From assembly GCA_012934845.2 (NCBI GenBank), contig WNNJ02000107.1, forward strand, positions 62,001 through 126,000: DNA of 64,000 bases, in the 5' to 3' direction. Shown in pieces: positions 20,990 to 32,089 of this stretch; the stretch's first letter is position 1, and each line of letters starts with the position of its first letter. Made by a program: the position numbers and the translations under genes. This DNA is from Pomphorhynchus laevis (lineage: Eukaryota; Acanthocephala; Palaeacanthocephala; Echinorhynchida; Pomphorhynchidae). Below the pieces are notes generated by a model. That model did no database searches and was not told the origin of the DNA. It saw only the letters and a program-made list of their open reading frames with translations.

Positions 20990-23280
20990 ATCGTAAAAGC
21001 AATTTCCTCTTAATGGATAATTGAATGGGTAGCATTAACTAAATAGAATCGTATCCGGGAGTTGCTCTACAAGTCCGCGACAGGAATTCGGTAGGTGCTT
21101 CTGCTTTTTGGATTCCATTAGCTCGCGACGCAGATGTATTATACCTTTAAGAAACTAAATTGATCCAGACTCCCTAGGACAATACTCGGTTTATCACACA
21201 TCACATTTCTGCCCACTTTACTCAGTACATTAACCCACATCACTGATCTTTATCTCAAGGTCTTCGAGCCTTAGTTAAGAGCCGCTTAAGATATTCCATA
21301 TTAATTAAATAATCTTGTCCAGCCCCGTCTTGATTAGCTATAATAGTTGTAAGGACGGTAAACGCATCAGTGTTTACCGTCCTCACAACTATTTTAATAT
21401 ATATGCGTACAGGGGAAATTCACAAGAACCATGACCTCGTGGATCGTTAATCAGATAGCGGCTTATACATGTTACTAGGTCATTTCAATAGTAGAACTTG
21501 TCGTTGGATTGAAGCCGCACTCCGCAACGCCAGGGACGAGTACGAATGCATTTACCACCGTCCCTCACCTTTCAAACTCACTTCTCGACATTTTACTTCT
21601 ACACAAAAGTGGCTGTTAAAGTCCGTCTGTATTAAGCAGTCGAGCCAACAACTGTCCACCTCGCATGACCTACTTTGTTGGCGATTAGAGGAAGATACGC
21701 TACTGAGGAGAAGGTTTCACTTCGATCCAATCATCGATTGTCATCTTCAATTCAGCTATTGTAATATTCATTACTTTAGAAAATGTCAGTATCACCCGAT
21801 TTAATTCCTACCTTACTTCGTAAGCTACCGGGATCTTTTTGACTACTTATAAAGGTCGCATTTTCAGTCCCATCGCGACAAAACTCAAGATCCTAGCAAA
21901 AATATGACACCTTTCCAATCTCTCTGTTTACTTCAGACATGCTTTCTCGGAAGAATATTGGAGTTATAGGTATAGGCTCTAACTGAGCAAGGATAGGGCG
22001 AATATTGCTCGCCTTAGCCGTTTTCAGCCTATTTTCTGAAAAATATTCGAGAAGGAGAAGTGTGTCAGCTGGAAGTGGAGGGCATCAGGTTGGATTGGAA
22101 ACATAGTCGGTCATTAACGTTAGTCGTAAATTATTTTTAGCAAAACGCTAACCTGTCACTTGTCCTAAAGATCCGTGGCCTATTTCGATTCAAAACTATT
22201 TCATCTCCATTTACGAAAAAGCGCTTGTGCGTAAAATCCGTCACCAGTTAATTAGTAGCAAATTGATCCCATCTAGTTTTCATGAGTTTGTAAAAAATCG
22301 CTTGGTACATTCAGCAATTGGGGAAGCGCACAAGTTTTGTCAAGAAAACAGTCATCAGCTTGCCGTAGCTTTATTTTTTAATTTTTCTGCTTCATTCGAC
22401 CGCATATCTATTTCTTTTCTTATCTTTTCTCTGATGTTCATCGTGTTAGCTGCGAGAATTTTAACAGGGTGAAGATATAGCTGTACAATAAGCGATTCTT
22501 TTACTAAAATGACCGTGATACACATCAGTTCTACCCTATTACAGGTATATTTCAAGGCTTCCAACTTTCTCCTATCTTATATATTGCAGCCTCTATTAAA
22601 TTTTTACTCGTTTAATTTTTTCAACATGATCATCATCGAGTGATGTACTCTGATGATACCACATACCTGTTTTCTGGACTCAGGTGCAAATATGTAGTCT
22701 CGAACATCAGCAATACTTTTAAAGATTAAAGTGCCAGTTATTATCTTCAAATTTTCTTCTCCGTCCTTTTAAATCGCGGGTGGTAGCTTTTTATGACGCC
22801 TCTGCTACAAAGAATAAATTTGAAGAGACTACACTATCATCTCTCTCCTTCATAATGAACAATCAACCCCTCTCTGTCTTTACACATAGAGTAAGATACC
22901 TGGGGTTTACCATTACGGTTGAATGGACTGCCGAATTTGACTTGGATAGTATTCAAGAGTGTCCTGAAGAAAGCTAGGTCGGCCCTGATACGTGCTCAAC
23001 ATCTGTCGTTAATTGGGAATGCTCAGGTGTGTCTCTGGTGTACCTAGACAATATAGGTAGTTGTCTTATTTTCTTGGGGAATTCCCCTGAGCAAAGATCA
23101 AGATTTCTTAAGCTCCTCATGTCGATATTACCAGCCATCGTGCGTCCAATTAGTCTCTCATGTATGTGAAAACCCTGGGTTGTTAAATTGAAAAGTTGCA
23201 CATTGGTGTCAAGTGGATAGATCTGAAACCTTATTGGCATCACATAAGACGACTGAAGAAAGTTAAATCTGACATACAAC
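20990..23280 (+). mobile_element. Jockey-type LINE, copy 2 (endonuclease and RT, decayed)
   Basis: The start (near 21085) matches the 3.8-kb copy. Endonuclease remains include GHFNSRTCRWIE near 21475 (for GDFN). RT remains include a fingers region near 22260-22400 (LISSKLIPSSFHEFVKNRLV, then FFNFSASFDRIS for the FLDFSxAFDRV motif), a catalytic box YSDDTTYLFSG at 22646 and a downstream VRYLGFTI thumb motif near 22890. Multiple stops and frame changes separate these. The tail near 23085-23160 matches the 47.0-kb copy. A 22-bp-arm hairpin at 21342-21393 interrupts the endonuclease region and is absent from the 4.1-kb copy. Confidence 0.75.
21342..21393. repeat. Inverted duplication inside the LINE
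   Basis: Arms at 21342-21363 and 21372-21393 (AATAGTTGTAAGGACGGTAA and its reverse complement with one mismatch) around an 8-nt loop. Confidence 0.75.
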
Positions 23281-23289
23281 CTTTTATTC

Positions 23290-25790
23290 AGTTAGTGTAT
23301 ATAATTTTTATTGATGCATGTTTTGTTTATTAAGAAAATCCTTTTATTAGGTTTAAACATCAATTTTTGTAACTGTAATTTTTTATGCATTTTCGAAAAT
23401 TCTGCCAGCTCTGCGAACCATTCGCACTTTACTGAAAGCCTGACTTTATTATTATGAGTTACACTAAATGATTGCGTGTTTCTAATTTTGGAAATATTTA
23501 GCGAATGTAAATCTAATTCACAAGTTTCAATTTATTTACAAAAATAAATTTCATCGGGAGACATGTTCTAGACATAAAAATAGATTTATTATCATCATGT
23601 AAGAAATTGTATCAAGTTTCATAAAGTTTCCTTAAAATTAATTATGTGAGGTCAAATAGTTTCAACTAACCAATTTGATTGCATTAATTAATGGTTAAAA
23701 ATATACTTTGTAATAGACAAAGATGTTAGACGAAATACAACAAATTTTAGTATATATTCGTTTTCAGCACAGTTTTGGTTGATCAAGCACGTCTAAAATT
23801 CTTAAATTAATTAAGAAATTATATTTTAATTAATTATTTAATTAATTAAGCACATACCATGGTAGTGATCTTGCATAAACTTTAAAACGTTTAATATTTT
23901 CAACTTAATTTACAAATAAAATTTGTTACAAATTTATTTAAATTTTTAAAATTTTATTCAGGTAATAATATGGCACTTTAAGATTATTTAATAATAAACT
24001 TTAAATCGTTTAATGTTTTCTTCGAACATAATTTACAAATTACTTTTTTACAAAGTTAATTAATTATCAATAAATTTATAAATGAATTTCATTATCGTAC
24101 GGAAATAATCTATAGGTAAATAATCTACACAGTAATTCTTATATATAATAACTCTCTCTATACTTCAATAATTAGATTATTTTCAATAATCTAATTATTG
24201 AAAATTCTATAATTATTCTACCTTAAAAGTTTTATAAAGCAATAGTGTTTGTTATAGCGTATATTTTAAAAGCCACAAGTTGTCTGGAAGTGTTCAATAC
24301 TTTGAAAGCATTGAATACCTTGCAAGTATATAAAATTTTATTTGTAGATAATTTTGGAAATTATAAATAATTTAAATGTTAGAAAAACTAATATTTAATA
24401 AAATAAATTATTAATTATATTTACTTACAATTTTAGTTGAAATTAATTCTAATGCAAAAAAAACTATTAATTTAAATACATTTAATGCGTATTTCCGTAC
24501 GATAATGAATTTCATTATCTTCCGAAATAATCTATAGGTAAATAATTTATATATAAAGTATATATAATCTATAGACAATAAATTTTAAAAGAAATGCACA
24601 AATTATCAGCCTAAAACGATCCTCGACATGTGAAGAAATATTAAGAATTATACAATATATTGGATCCGCTCTATCAGAAAGGGGGATTTAATCACTTGTT
24701 TCTAATTTGAAATGTGCTGTCTTTTGTTAAAGAAAACTTAAAAACATTATTAATTAATTTTATTATAAAAACGAGAAAAAAAAACCAAAAAAAGTTAATT
24801 TATTTGTTAAGGCAATTTACATTTTACATTGCGATAATAAAAAATGTTTAAATAAAATCGATTTAAAGAGTAAATAGGTGCAATATTAAAATAATAATTT
24901 GCTGCATTAGAATTCATGTCAACTTATTTCTTATCGTTTAATCGATATGTTGTCATTTTAACATTATTTGCAGCTGATTGGTTTCGTTATTAGCTACTAA
25001 ACTTTGGTTGTCCCAAGGATTATTCAACAGACAAAATGTGTTTTTTATGATAATTATGTAAATGATAGTTTCTGTTTATTTTCAAGCAGATATAGTTGTT
25101 TGAGATAAAATTATTTTATGTTTCAAATATTAAATTTCGAAACTTCTAATTGATCTTCGTATATAAAAAGGATAAATTTTACGATATTTTCGTATATAAA
25201 GCTAAATCAAATTAAAGTTTAATTATTAAAATTGATGACACTAATCCTCACTTTCTTAAAATTCAAGATCATCACCTGCAGAATTCAATACCGTTTGAAT
25301 GCTGTTCAATTTTAATACTGTTCAATTTTGAATACTGTTCAATTTTTTGAATACGTTTCGATTTTTAGCCAACAATCGTTCTTCTGCAGCTCTCAAAATT
25401 TAACTTTTTAAACTTTATGAAAATGTAAACATTTGTATTTAGCTCTGATCTTGAAAATGGAAGACCAGAGCTATACTTATACAAAATACTATAATCCTTT
25501 GAAACTTTTGAAATTTATCGATTATTGAAATCAATATGCACTTTCTTAATGTGGCATTTGAGTCGATAATTTCATTTTAATAAAATGTAACAAATCTTGT
25601 AAATATTATGTTTATTTGTTTTTTTTTCTTAAAAAATACAATTTTTTTTATTTAAGAAAGAGAATATATTTGTCATAAAACCAAATAAGTTAAGAAAATC
25701 CAAATTTAAAACGAAATTTATCATCCGAATAAATATAGTCGTAATATATCATCCTTTATACCTTATGGTATATAATATAAATGATATATA
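23290..25790. other. No gene seen; AT-rich with hairpin and direct repeats
   Basis: A near-perfect hairpin with 18-bp arms lies at 24164-24202. Direct repeats of about 45 bp (ATGAATTTCATTATC...) stand at about 24079-24125 and 24503-24547. No frame is supportable. Confidence 0.5.
25282..25360. repeat. Short tandem repeat, AATACTGTTCAATTTT type
   Basis: Three to four degenerate units of AATACTGTTCAATTTT. Confidence 0.6.
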
Positions 25791-25860
25791 TAATAAAAAG
25801 TTTATTGAAGCTGCCGGCCGGAATCCAACATGGATACGATATATATAACTAACATTATTA

Positions 25861-25900
25861 TCGACAACGTTTCAACCATAGAAAGGTCTTCATCAGGTCA
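25861..25900 (-). ncRNA. Hammerhead ribozyme-like motif, left PLE end
   Basis: Minus strand: CTGATGA, a stem II of ACC and GGT (plus a wobble) around a TTTCTAT loop, then GAAACGTTGTC. Hammerheads in terminal repeats of Penelope-like elements are established knowledge. Stem III is only two pairs, as usual for these. Confidence 0.6.
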
Positions 25901-26107
25901 AATAAATTGTATGTGTATATTTATAATCCAAGAATATACCTGGATTATAAATATATAACTTTAAATATATATTCTTTAGTTTGAGATCATGAAGATAGAT
26001 TGAAATCGGTGGTTTTTAATGTGAAAGTCAATTTGTATGACCTAGATATATAAGCGGCAACTGCAATCGGATATAAGTGAAAAAGTCCAGGTAAGGACTT
26101 TATAGTC

Positions 26108-26161
26108 CAATATATAAGAACTAATATTAGACTATAGTCTAATACTAGTTCTTATATATTG
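26108..26161. repeat. Palindrome in the PLE 5' region
   Basis: Arms of 26-27 bp (CAATATATAAGAACTA... and its inverse) with one or two mismatches and almost no loop. Confidence 0.75.
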
Positions 26162-26588
26162 ACTATATATTGACCTAGTCCTATATATATGGGTAAATTT
26201 TTGAATCGAGCATATTCTTCAGCCTGCAAACTCTCGTCACTGCTAGACAGTCATGTGATAACCAGCAGCCATTGTCAGTAATATGAACTATCACACGCTG
26301 CTTCGGCTGCCTCTGTGACATTGTAAAAATTCATTTCCGACATTAAGCTGAAATGGTGGGTGGCGTTAGCACTTAAATCCTACAATTTGCAATACAGACC
26401 ACCATTGACAACCAGAGGATCAAACTTTCGGATCTTGACTGTATACTTTAAATTATATATATTAATATGTATATATGTATTATATATGTATAATATGTAT
26501 AATATATATTTAATATGTATATTTAATATGCAGTTTGCATATATACAGTTATATATATACATTTTATATATACTTTTTATATATACAT

Positions 26589-27323
26589 ATGCAGTTTCTT
26601 GCAGCATGCATCGAAAACAAGGTTGTTCCAAAGGGACTTCGTCTAAATAAGAAAATGTGTGCCATTACTAAAGACGTCGAAACAGAGATAGTTAGTGGAC
26701 TAAGTTCAAAATGGTGCCGAATCCTAAACAATGCTAGTATTGAACTCACAAGAGCACTCCGTAACTTCTATGGCAAAGTTTATAATAGTGCACCACCAGT
26801 GAGAGAGTCTAGTCTTTATCAGAAGCTCCTGAAACGAAAATGTCGCAAGTTGTCGTCGTTGACAGTACGATATGTACACGAAAGCGAATTGAAATTGATT
26901 GAACATCACCCAAACCGCAGAATACTCCGTAGAAAAACTGGCCATGAAAGAAACCTCAGCAAATCCAGATTAACAGTAGAAGACCCCGAGCAGTTCATAG
27001 AGAATTTAACGAATACAGAATTATCAGGATCCGAAAAACAAATACTCGCTTTAGGGCTGAACTACAATCAAGCTCAAAGGGAATTGGGAAGGTTAAAACT
27101 TATGGAGAGCATTCGACGATTGTGTATCAAATGCTTCGAGCCGGTTCCGAACGAAAAGGTCAAAAAGAGATCCATAAATGCAATGGGTAATAAGTTATTC
27201 GACAAGTATACGATCATTAGATCTAACGATAAATACTCTCCCAATTTGTCTAGGGATATGTACAACGCTTTAGTTCGATTGAAACGGCGGACTGATATGG
27301 TTGTAAAATCTGCTGACAAATGA
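26589..27323 (+). CDS. PLE polyprotein, N-terminal segment
   Basis: About 244 codons of the region before the RT core of a Penelope-like element. CIENKVVPKGLRL near the start fits the VVPKGL motif typical of PLE proteins, followed by a helical, basic stretch and a final MVVKSADK that matches the KxADKGG motif at the entrance to the RT. The methionine at 26589 is chosen because sequence upstream is microsatellite. The original start was probably further upstream (an open piece lies near 26360-26450). It is in the same frame as the next segment and separated from it by one interruption. Confidence 0.7.
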   Translation: MQFLAACIENKVVPKGLRLNKKMCAITKDVETEIVSGLSSKWCRILNNASIELTRALRNFYGKVYNSAPPVRESSLYQKLLKRKCRKLSSLTVRYVHESELKLIEHHPNRRILRRKTGHERNLSKSRLTVEDPEQFIENLTNTELSGSEKQILALGLNYNQAQRELGRLKLMESIRRLCIKCFEPVPNEKVKKRSINAMGNKLFDKYTIIRSNDKYSPNLSRDMYNALVRLKRRTDMVVKSADK

Positions 27324-27407
27324 GGTAAAGTCGTATTATGGTCAACACAAGACTACATTACGGAGGCCCAGCGACATCTTTTCTCGCGTACATATACATC
27401 CGCCAAT

Positions 27408-29093
27408 ATGGATGACATAAAATCAGCTAATGAAGAAATAGCCTCTCTAGTTTCACAATTTGTACGAAAAGGTGTCATAACTCTAGAGGAGGCAGGAAAG
27501 TTAATATCAAATGGGCACAAACCAGGAAAATTTTACATGCTGCCAAAAATTCATAAGGGCACAATACCATGCCCAGGCAGACCGATTGTCAGCTGTATTG
27601 ATACGCCGGCAGAGGCGCTATCTAGATTCGTACACACCAAGCTCAAACCGCTACTCAGAAACGTGACAGCGCACCTGGACAGTACGGATGATTTTCTGCG
27701 ACGATTTGAGGACATAAAAACTACAATTCCCGCGGACGCCATTCTGTGTACATTAAACGTCGAATCATTATATACTAACATACCTCAAGACGACAGTCTC
27801 ATCGCTTTACGTGAAGCCACAGCAGAATTATCCCAGCTTAATTCCGATTTACTGATCAAGGCTACGGATTTAGTGTTGCGTAATAATGTAATTGAATTCA
27901 ATGGACAAATATTCATTCAAAAGAGCGGAACTGCAATGGGTGCCCCTCTAGCATTAACGTACTCAATACTGTACATGAATAAGTTTGAAAATGATAATAT
28001 TCAAACTGCTAAATCAACACCGCATACCTGGTTAAGGGATATAGACGACATATTTATGGTTTGGACAGCGGGCGAGGAAGCCCTGACAGAATTTCTAAAT
28101 CGTATAAACGATGGTGCGATGAAATGTTTGAGTGACAGGACATTGCCTGTACATTTTCTGGATGTAGCAATAGAAAAGAAGACACGTGGTCAAATAATTA
28201 ACTACTATGAAACCAAACCATACAGGAAACATGAATCAGCCGCAATGTACCTCCACGCAGCAAGCGCTAATAGTAACTCAACAAAAAGGGCGGTTATTCA
28301 CAATGAATTAAGAAGATTAATAAAAATCTCAAGCACATCACAAGCAAGATATGAGGCGATTGAGCAGTTAAAATTTGATCTGTTAAAAAGGGGCTACAAA
28401 AGATTGGTTTTTGACCGTGAGATTCGTAAGCTTCGTAACGCAACAAGAAACAGTCTACTTGCTAAAAGACCGCAGACCGAAACAAAAGCGATATGTGTAC
28501 TTCCGTATCATCCAGCACTACAAGCACTGAACAGAGACACAATAAGAGCTTATAAACAGACTGGGGTCACAGGTACTATACCTGTGGTTTTCTTCCGCAG
28601 CGTTAAAACGTTTCGCTCTATCCTCGTTACTGCCAAATTAACAGCTATCAACACCGATGCAGTCTCACATATTTGCTATTGTAAACCATGTAAGCGGGCT
28701 AAATGTAAATGTTGTAAATTAGTTCCGGTTGTTAGTGAATTTGCCAGTGAGGTGACAAAATTGAGTTACGGAATAAGGACAGATGTCACCTGTGTGTCAA
28801 ATAATTGTATATATGTGGCAACGTGTATAATTTGTGCAGTTCAATATGTCGGCGAAACGGGAAATGCACTTGATATAAGAGTAAATAATAGACGCGCAGT
28901 ACAAATAATTGAACAAGGATTCGAGAACATAAGCATCAGGAAACGGAGAAAAGCCTACTGGATGGGTCAATTGATGGCTGACTGGCCACACGGATTAACA
29001 CAGGGAATGTCTAGTATGGCGGGATATCACATGACATTTTTATTGCATGCCTCTGATCCCTATTTGTACTTTACCTTTGTTTTTATTTTGTAG
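27408..29093 (+). CDS. PLE reverse transcriptase with GIY-YIG endonuclease
   Basis: 561 codons. RT motifs in order: YMLPKIHK (about 43-50), LNVESLYTNIP (116-126, catalytic motif A), SGTAMGAPLA (173-182), WLRDIDDIF (208-216, catalytic box, where the usual RYIDD tyrosine is Asp) and FLDV (about 250). A cysteine-rich linker CYCKPCKRAKCKCCK lies at about 423-437. The C-terminal GIY-YIG nuclease has IYVATC (468-473) and QYVGETG (479-485), then R-x-N, and ends with YWMGQL and PHGL. The section between R-x-N and YWMGQL is shorter than usual and the common HxxD-like and HF motifs are not seen. The enzyme copies RNA at nicked DNA and the nuclease makes the nick. Reading starts at the first methionine after the interruption. 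Confidence 0.85.
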   Translation: MDDIKSANEEIASLVSQFVRKGVITLEEAGKLISNGHKPGKFYMLPKIHKGTIPCPGRPIVSCIDTPAEALSRFVHTKLKPLLRNVTAHLDSTDDFLRRFEDIKTTIPADAILCTLNVESLYTNIPQDDSLIALREATAELSQLNSDLLIKATDLVLRNNVIEFNGQIFIQKSGTAMGAPLALTYSILYMNKFENDNIQTAKSTPHTWLRDIDDIFMVWTAGEEALTEFLNRINDGAMKCLSDRTLPVHFLDVAIEKKTRGQIINYYETKPYRKHESAAMYLHAASANSNSTKRAVIHNELRRLIKISSTSQARYEAIEQLKFDLLKRGYKRLVFDREIRKLRNATRNSLLAKRPQTETKAICVLPYHPALQALNRDTIRAYKQTGVTGTIPVVFFRSVKTFRSILVTAKLTAINTDAVSHICYCKPCKRAKCKCCKLVPVVSEFASEVTKLSYGIRTDVTCVSNNCIYVATCIICAVQYVGETGNALDIRVNNRRAVQIIEQGFENISIRKRRKAYWMGQLMADWPHGLTQGMSSMAGYHMTFLLHASDPYLYFTFVFIL

Positions 29094-29103
29094 ATATAGT
29101 GAT

Positions 29104-29138
29104 CTGAAGAAGACTCAGTAAAGAGTCGAAACGTTGTC
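29104..29138 (+). ncRNA. Hammerhead ribozyme-like motif, right PLE end
   Basis: Plus strand: CTGAAGA, a perfect 5-bp stem II (GACTC and GAGTC) with AGTAAA loop, then GAAACGTTGTC. It lies 10 bp after the PLE stop codon. Stem III has two pairs (A-U, C-G), and GTC is the expected cleavage site. Flanking TATA segments could form a weak stem I. Confidence 0.65.
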
Positions 29139-29213
29139 AAAAATATACATTGGTCTTCTCTGGTATTTTCGTGGATTTTCAATATATATATTATATTGAA
29201 ATAATATATATAA

Positions 29214-29331
29214 TAGTAATGCACGAATGTGCTGAGTAGACAACGGTCCAGGATTTCTTACGAAATACGGCATTTATAATAATGGTGTTGCTTGATAGAC
29301 TGGACTTCGATTCACGACTTTCAGTCACCAT
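29214..29331 (-). repeat. Stray piece of the 363-bp satellite, inverted
   Basis: The minus strand reads GACTGAAAGTCGTGAATCG, then ...CCAGTCTATCAAGCAACACC, matching satellite units at 15.4-17.6 kb through CACATTCGTGCA. It abuts the PLE right end. Confidence 0.85.
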
Positions 29332-29450
29332 GTATATATACCATATACCATATATATAATCATAAGAGTTTCGTTTGAATCGGTATTCAAACGGTATATA
29401 TATATTCAAACGCGTTTCGTACATATAATACATGTATGTATTTCGTACAA

Positions 29451-29453
<3 letters not shown>

Positions 29454-29516
<63 letters not shown>
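29454..29516. repeat. (AT)n microsatellite
   Basis: About 31 AT dinucleotides without interruption. Confidence 0.95.
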
Positions 29517-29519
<3 letters not shown>

Positions 29520-29539
29520 GTATTCAATCGGTATATATA

Positions 29540-31320
29540 GACACCGCTTTTTAAACTGCTAAATGAAATAGAACAAATGGCTGTAATTTATTAAAACGCG
29601 TTTCGATTTATCAAAAAAAGCTTCGTCAGTTACTACAAATTTGTGCCGAACATTATTTATTTACAATGTGACGTCAAATTTTTAGGAAAAATTTCAGCAA
29701 CGGAACAGTATGTGTTCGATTTTAAAGCGAATGGTAGCTGTGTTCCATATTGAGTCGTTTGTCGGTCATTAACTGGCCGATCCAGTTCATGTTCTTTTCG
29801 TTTCTTGTCGTCGGGAATATCTGCTTTTATTATTATAATTGCCATGCTGTGCTCGGGCTTTCTTATGGATATTTCAGGGAGCCGAGAATGCTGTCGAGAC
29901 TATTGATATGGGGTTTAATCAATGTGATTGCTACAGTAGAAGTGGAATAGATTTTTGGTTATATGCCAAGGAAATTTTTGATGAAGCGTCACTTGCATCT
30001 AATTGCTAAAAGTTGATACTTGAAAGTTCGAAACATGTTACAGGTATGGCGTAAATTTTCATGGATTCTAGCCTAACCTCAAAAAAGAAGAGCAACGTGT
30101 AAGGATAAACTTGAAAGTTTTGAATATGCATATGTGGTCGATAATACTTTACATGATTTTTGCAAAAAGTGGATAAGCGTCCGCCACTTCGAAATTTAAT
30201 GGCTCGGTCTTCAGTATGATGACGGTAATGCCTTTTAAGATACACTATAGGTTGAGTTTGTCAAAAATGAATTTTGTGATTTGAACAGAGTCACAAATAA
30301 TATAATATTTATAATAATAAAAGCTGGATTATAATTACTTTTAAATTTTGAATTGAATTCAACTCTAATTCTTTGAAACAAAATATCTCATTTTGTCGGG
30401 ATATTCAAAGATCTTTTAATCACATTTTTTTACAAAAGCATTACATGTTATAAGTAACCTGAATTACTTAATATGCCAGAGTTATCAAAATTAAATTACG
30501 TAATATTCAATAAATCGACGTGATTAATTTATAAATATAACAAATTTATTATAAAATATTATATCAAATAATTCATTTAATTGAGAATGACCGATTGGTT
30601 TAATTGATTAAATTAATTTATTTCTAGTTTATTTAATAATTAAATAACAAAAAATAATCAATTAGAGTAAATATTAGTGGAAATATCTTTTGTGTGTTTT
30701 CAATAAACAAGCAACATGTCTTAACATTTATTGTAAATAAATAAGTACCTGCAATTATGTGACCATGTACTAGCAGTGGTTTAGAATTTCAATTTTGCAA
30801 AAGCAGAATGCAAACCAATTTTTAGCTCTTTCTAGTAACAATGAAATTTAAATTCAGACTAATGGATATGCCGTCAAAAATACAACATACAATTGAAAAT
30901 ATTTTCATTTAGACCACATGCATTATTTTACAATTAGTTTTACTTCTCTTCTGCATTATTTATAAGGTGAAAAGTGAATGCTAAATGAAATCGCAAATGC
31001 TGCTTTTATTTTATAGAGTTGCATCTATACATAACGCAGTTTGAAAATGACAAGTTAGAAAAGCCTAATTTTATTAATCTAAATATCTTGACCTGATTTT
31101 TCTATATAACCGAATATGATGCCACTGGTTTCTATCTTAATACATTAACACGTTATTTATTTGTTAATTAAAAGTATTTATAATAGTCGTAATGAATATA
31201 CTAATATCAGTAAAAAATTGATTTCTTCGATAATAATTTTATCGATTTCAGATGACATTTTAAAGTTACCATTTGTCATTATTCAAAAAATATTAGATTT
31301 CTTCCGTATATAACAAATTG
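29540..31320. other. No gene seen
   Basis: A block from about 29560 to 30250 is less AT-rich, and its minus strand has two broken open pieces (30245-30006 and 29845-29657) with no recognised domain. It may be an old transposon. The rest to 31320 is plain AT-rich sequence. Confidence 0.35.
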
Positions 31321-31329
31321 AACAAAATT

Positions 31330-31770
31330 TACTTCGTTTTAAAGAAACATAAAGAATTTCTTCCGTGTATAAAATATTGCATTAAAGTAATGATAATTCG
31401 ACAACGATGGATGATTTCAAAATGTCAATGTTCGTTTTAAAGAAGTATTGTATACTTGAATTGATGTCTTTCTTCATATTAGCAAATGATTGTTTTATAG
31501 ACATGATATGAAAAAAGTTTTCTTTATTATTGCAAGCTTTCAACACACACTGTCCCTTTAAAAAAGCTATTTTTTTTGTTTTTACTGTTTGATTGAAAAT
31601 GACACTATGTTGAAAGCTTGCAATAATAAAGAAAACTTTTTTCATATCATGTCTATAAAACCATTTTAAAGAAATATAACGAATTTCTTCCGTATATAAA
31701 ATATTGCATTAAAGTATTGATAATTCGACAACTAGATATTCGATGATTTCAAGATGTTAATGTCTGAATA
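31330..31770. repeat. Perfect 53-bp inverted repeat inside a direct duplication
   Basis: Arms at 31493-31545 and 31608-31660 are exact reverse complements, 53 of 53, around a 62-bp loop. About 90-bp flanks on both sides (TTCTTCCGT(G/A)TATAAAATAT...) are direct repeats of each other at about 31331-31415 and 31665-31755. Confidence 0.9.
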
Positions 31771-31836
31771 TTTCTTTTGATTAAATTACATTTGTCTCAA
31801 AATCCGTAAATTGCAATATTTTAATAGAATTTAAGA

Positions 31837-32064
31837 TTGCGAATTTATGCAATTACTTATTACTTGAAATTCTGTAAATTTGCGGAATTTACTCTAGATT
31901 GTGAATGTCAAAATTTGCAATCAATTGTTAATCACGACATTAGTTCCAATTTATTTTATGAGATGTTAAATATATTCAACAATACAATCGTAACACAAGC
32001 ACATTTCTCAATGAATGCTTATGGTAGGATTGATTTCATAAACTTAATTGAAAGAGGAAAGGTA
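31837..32064 (+). CDS. Possible host exon of unknown function
   Basis: An open stretch of about 76 codons ends exactly at a consensus splice donor, AAAG|GTAAGT, near 32061. The protein end reads NAYGRIDFINLIERGK. The upstream half is AT-rich and lacks a clear acceptor or recognised domain. The donor is the only real support. Confidence 0.25.
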
Positions 32065-32089
32065 AGTTAAATTAGGTCGACATACGTCC

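Larger units (their letters stand above)
25790..29180 (+). mobile_element. Penelope-like element, nearly whole
   Basis: A long plus-strand RT plus GIY-YIG frame flanked by end segments that carry hammerhead motifs. The left end (about 25790-25930) is in inverted orientation relative to the right end (about 29095-29180). The minus strand of the left end and the plus strand of the right end share GAAACGTTGTC and then a GGATT motif. An inverted extra end repeat is a known habit of Penelope elements. Between the left end and the ORF lie a palindrome (26108-26161) and an A/T microsatellite (about 26450-26580) that probably disturbs the original start. The coding part has one interruption. The element looks young compared with other elements here. 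Confidence 0.8.

Noticed and set aside
29597-29629. Minus-strand CTGACGA and CGAAAC boxes
   Set aside because: Core boxes fit, but the spacer AGCTTTTTTTGATAAAT cannot form a stem II. Possibly a decayed PLE end.
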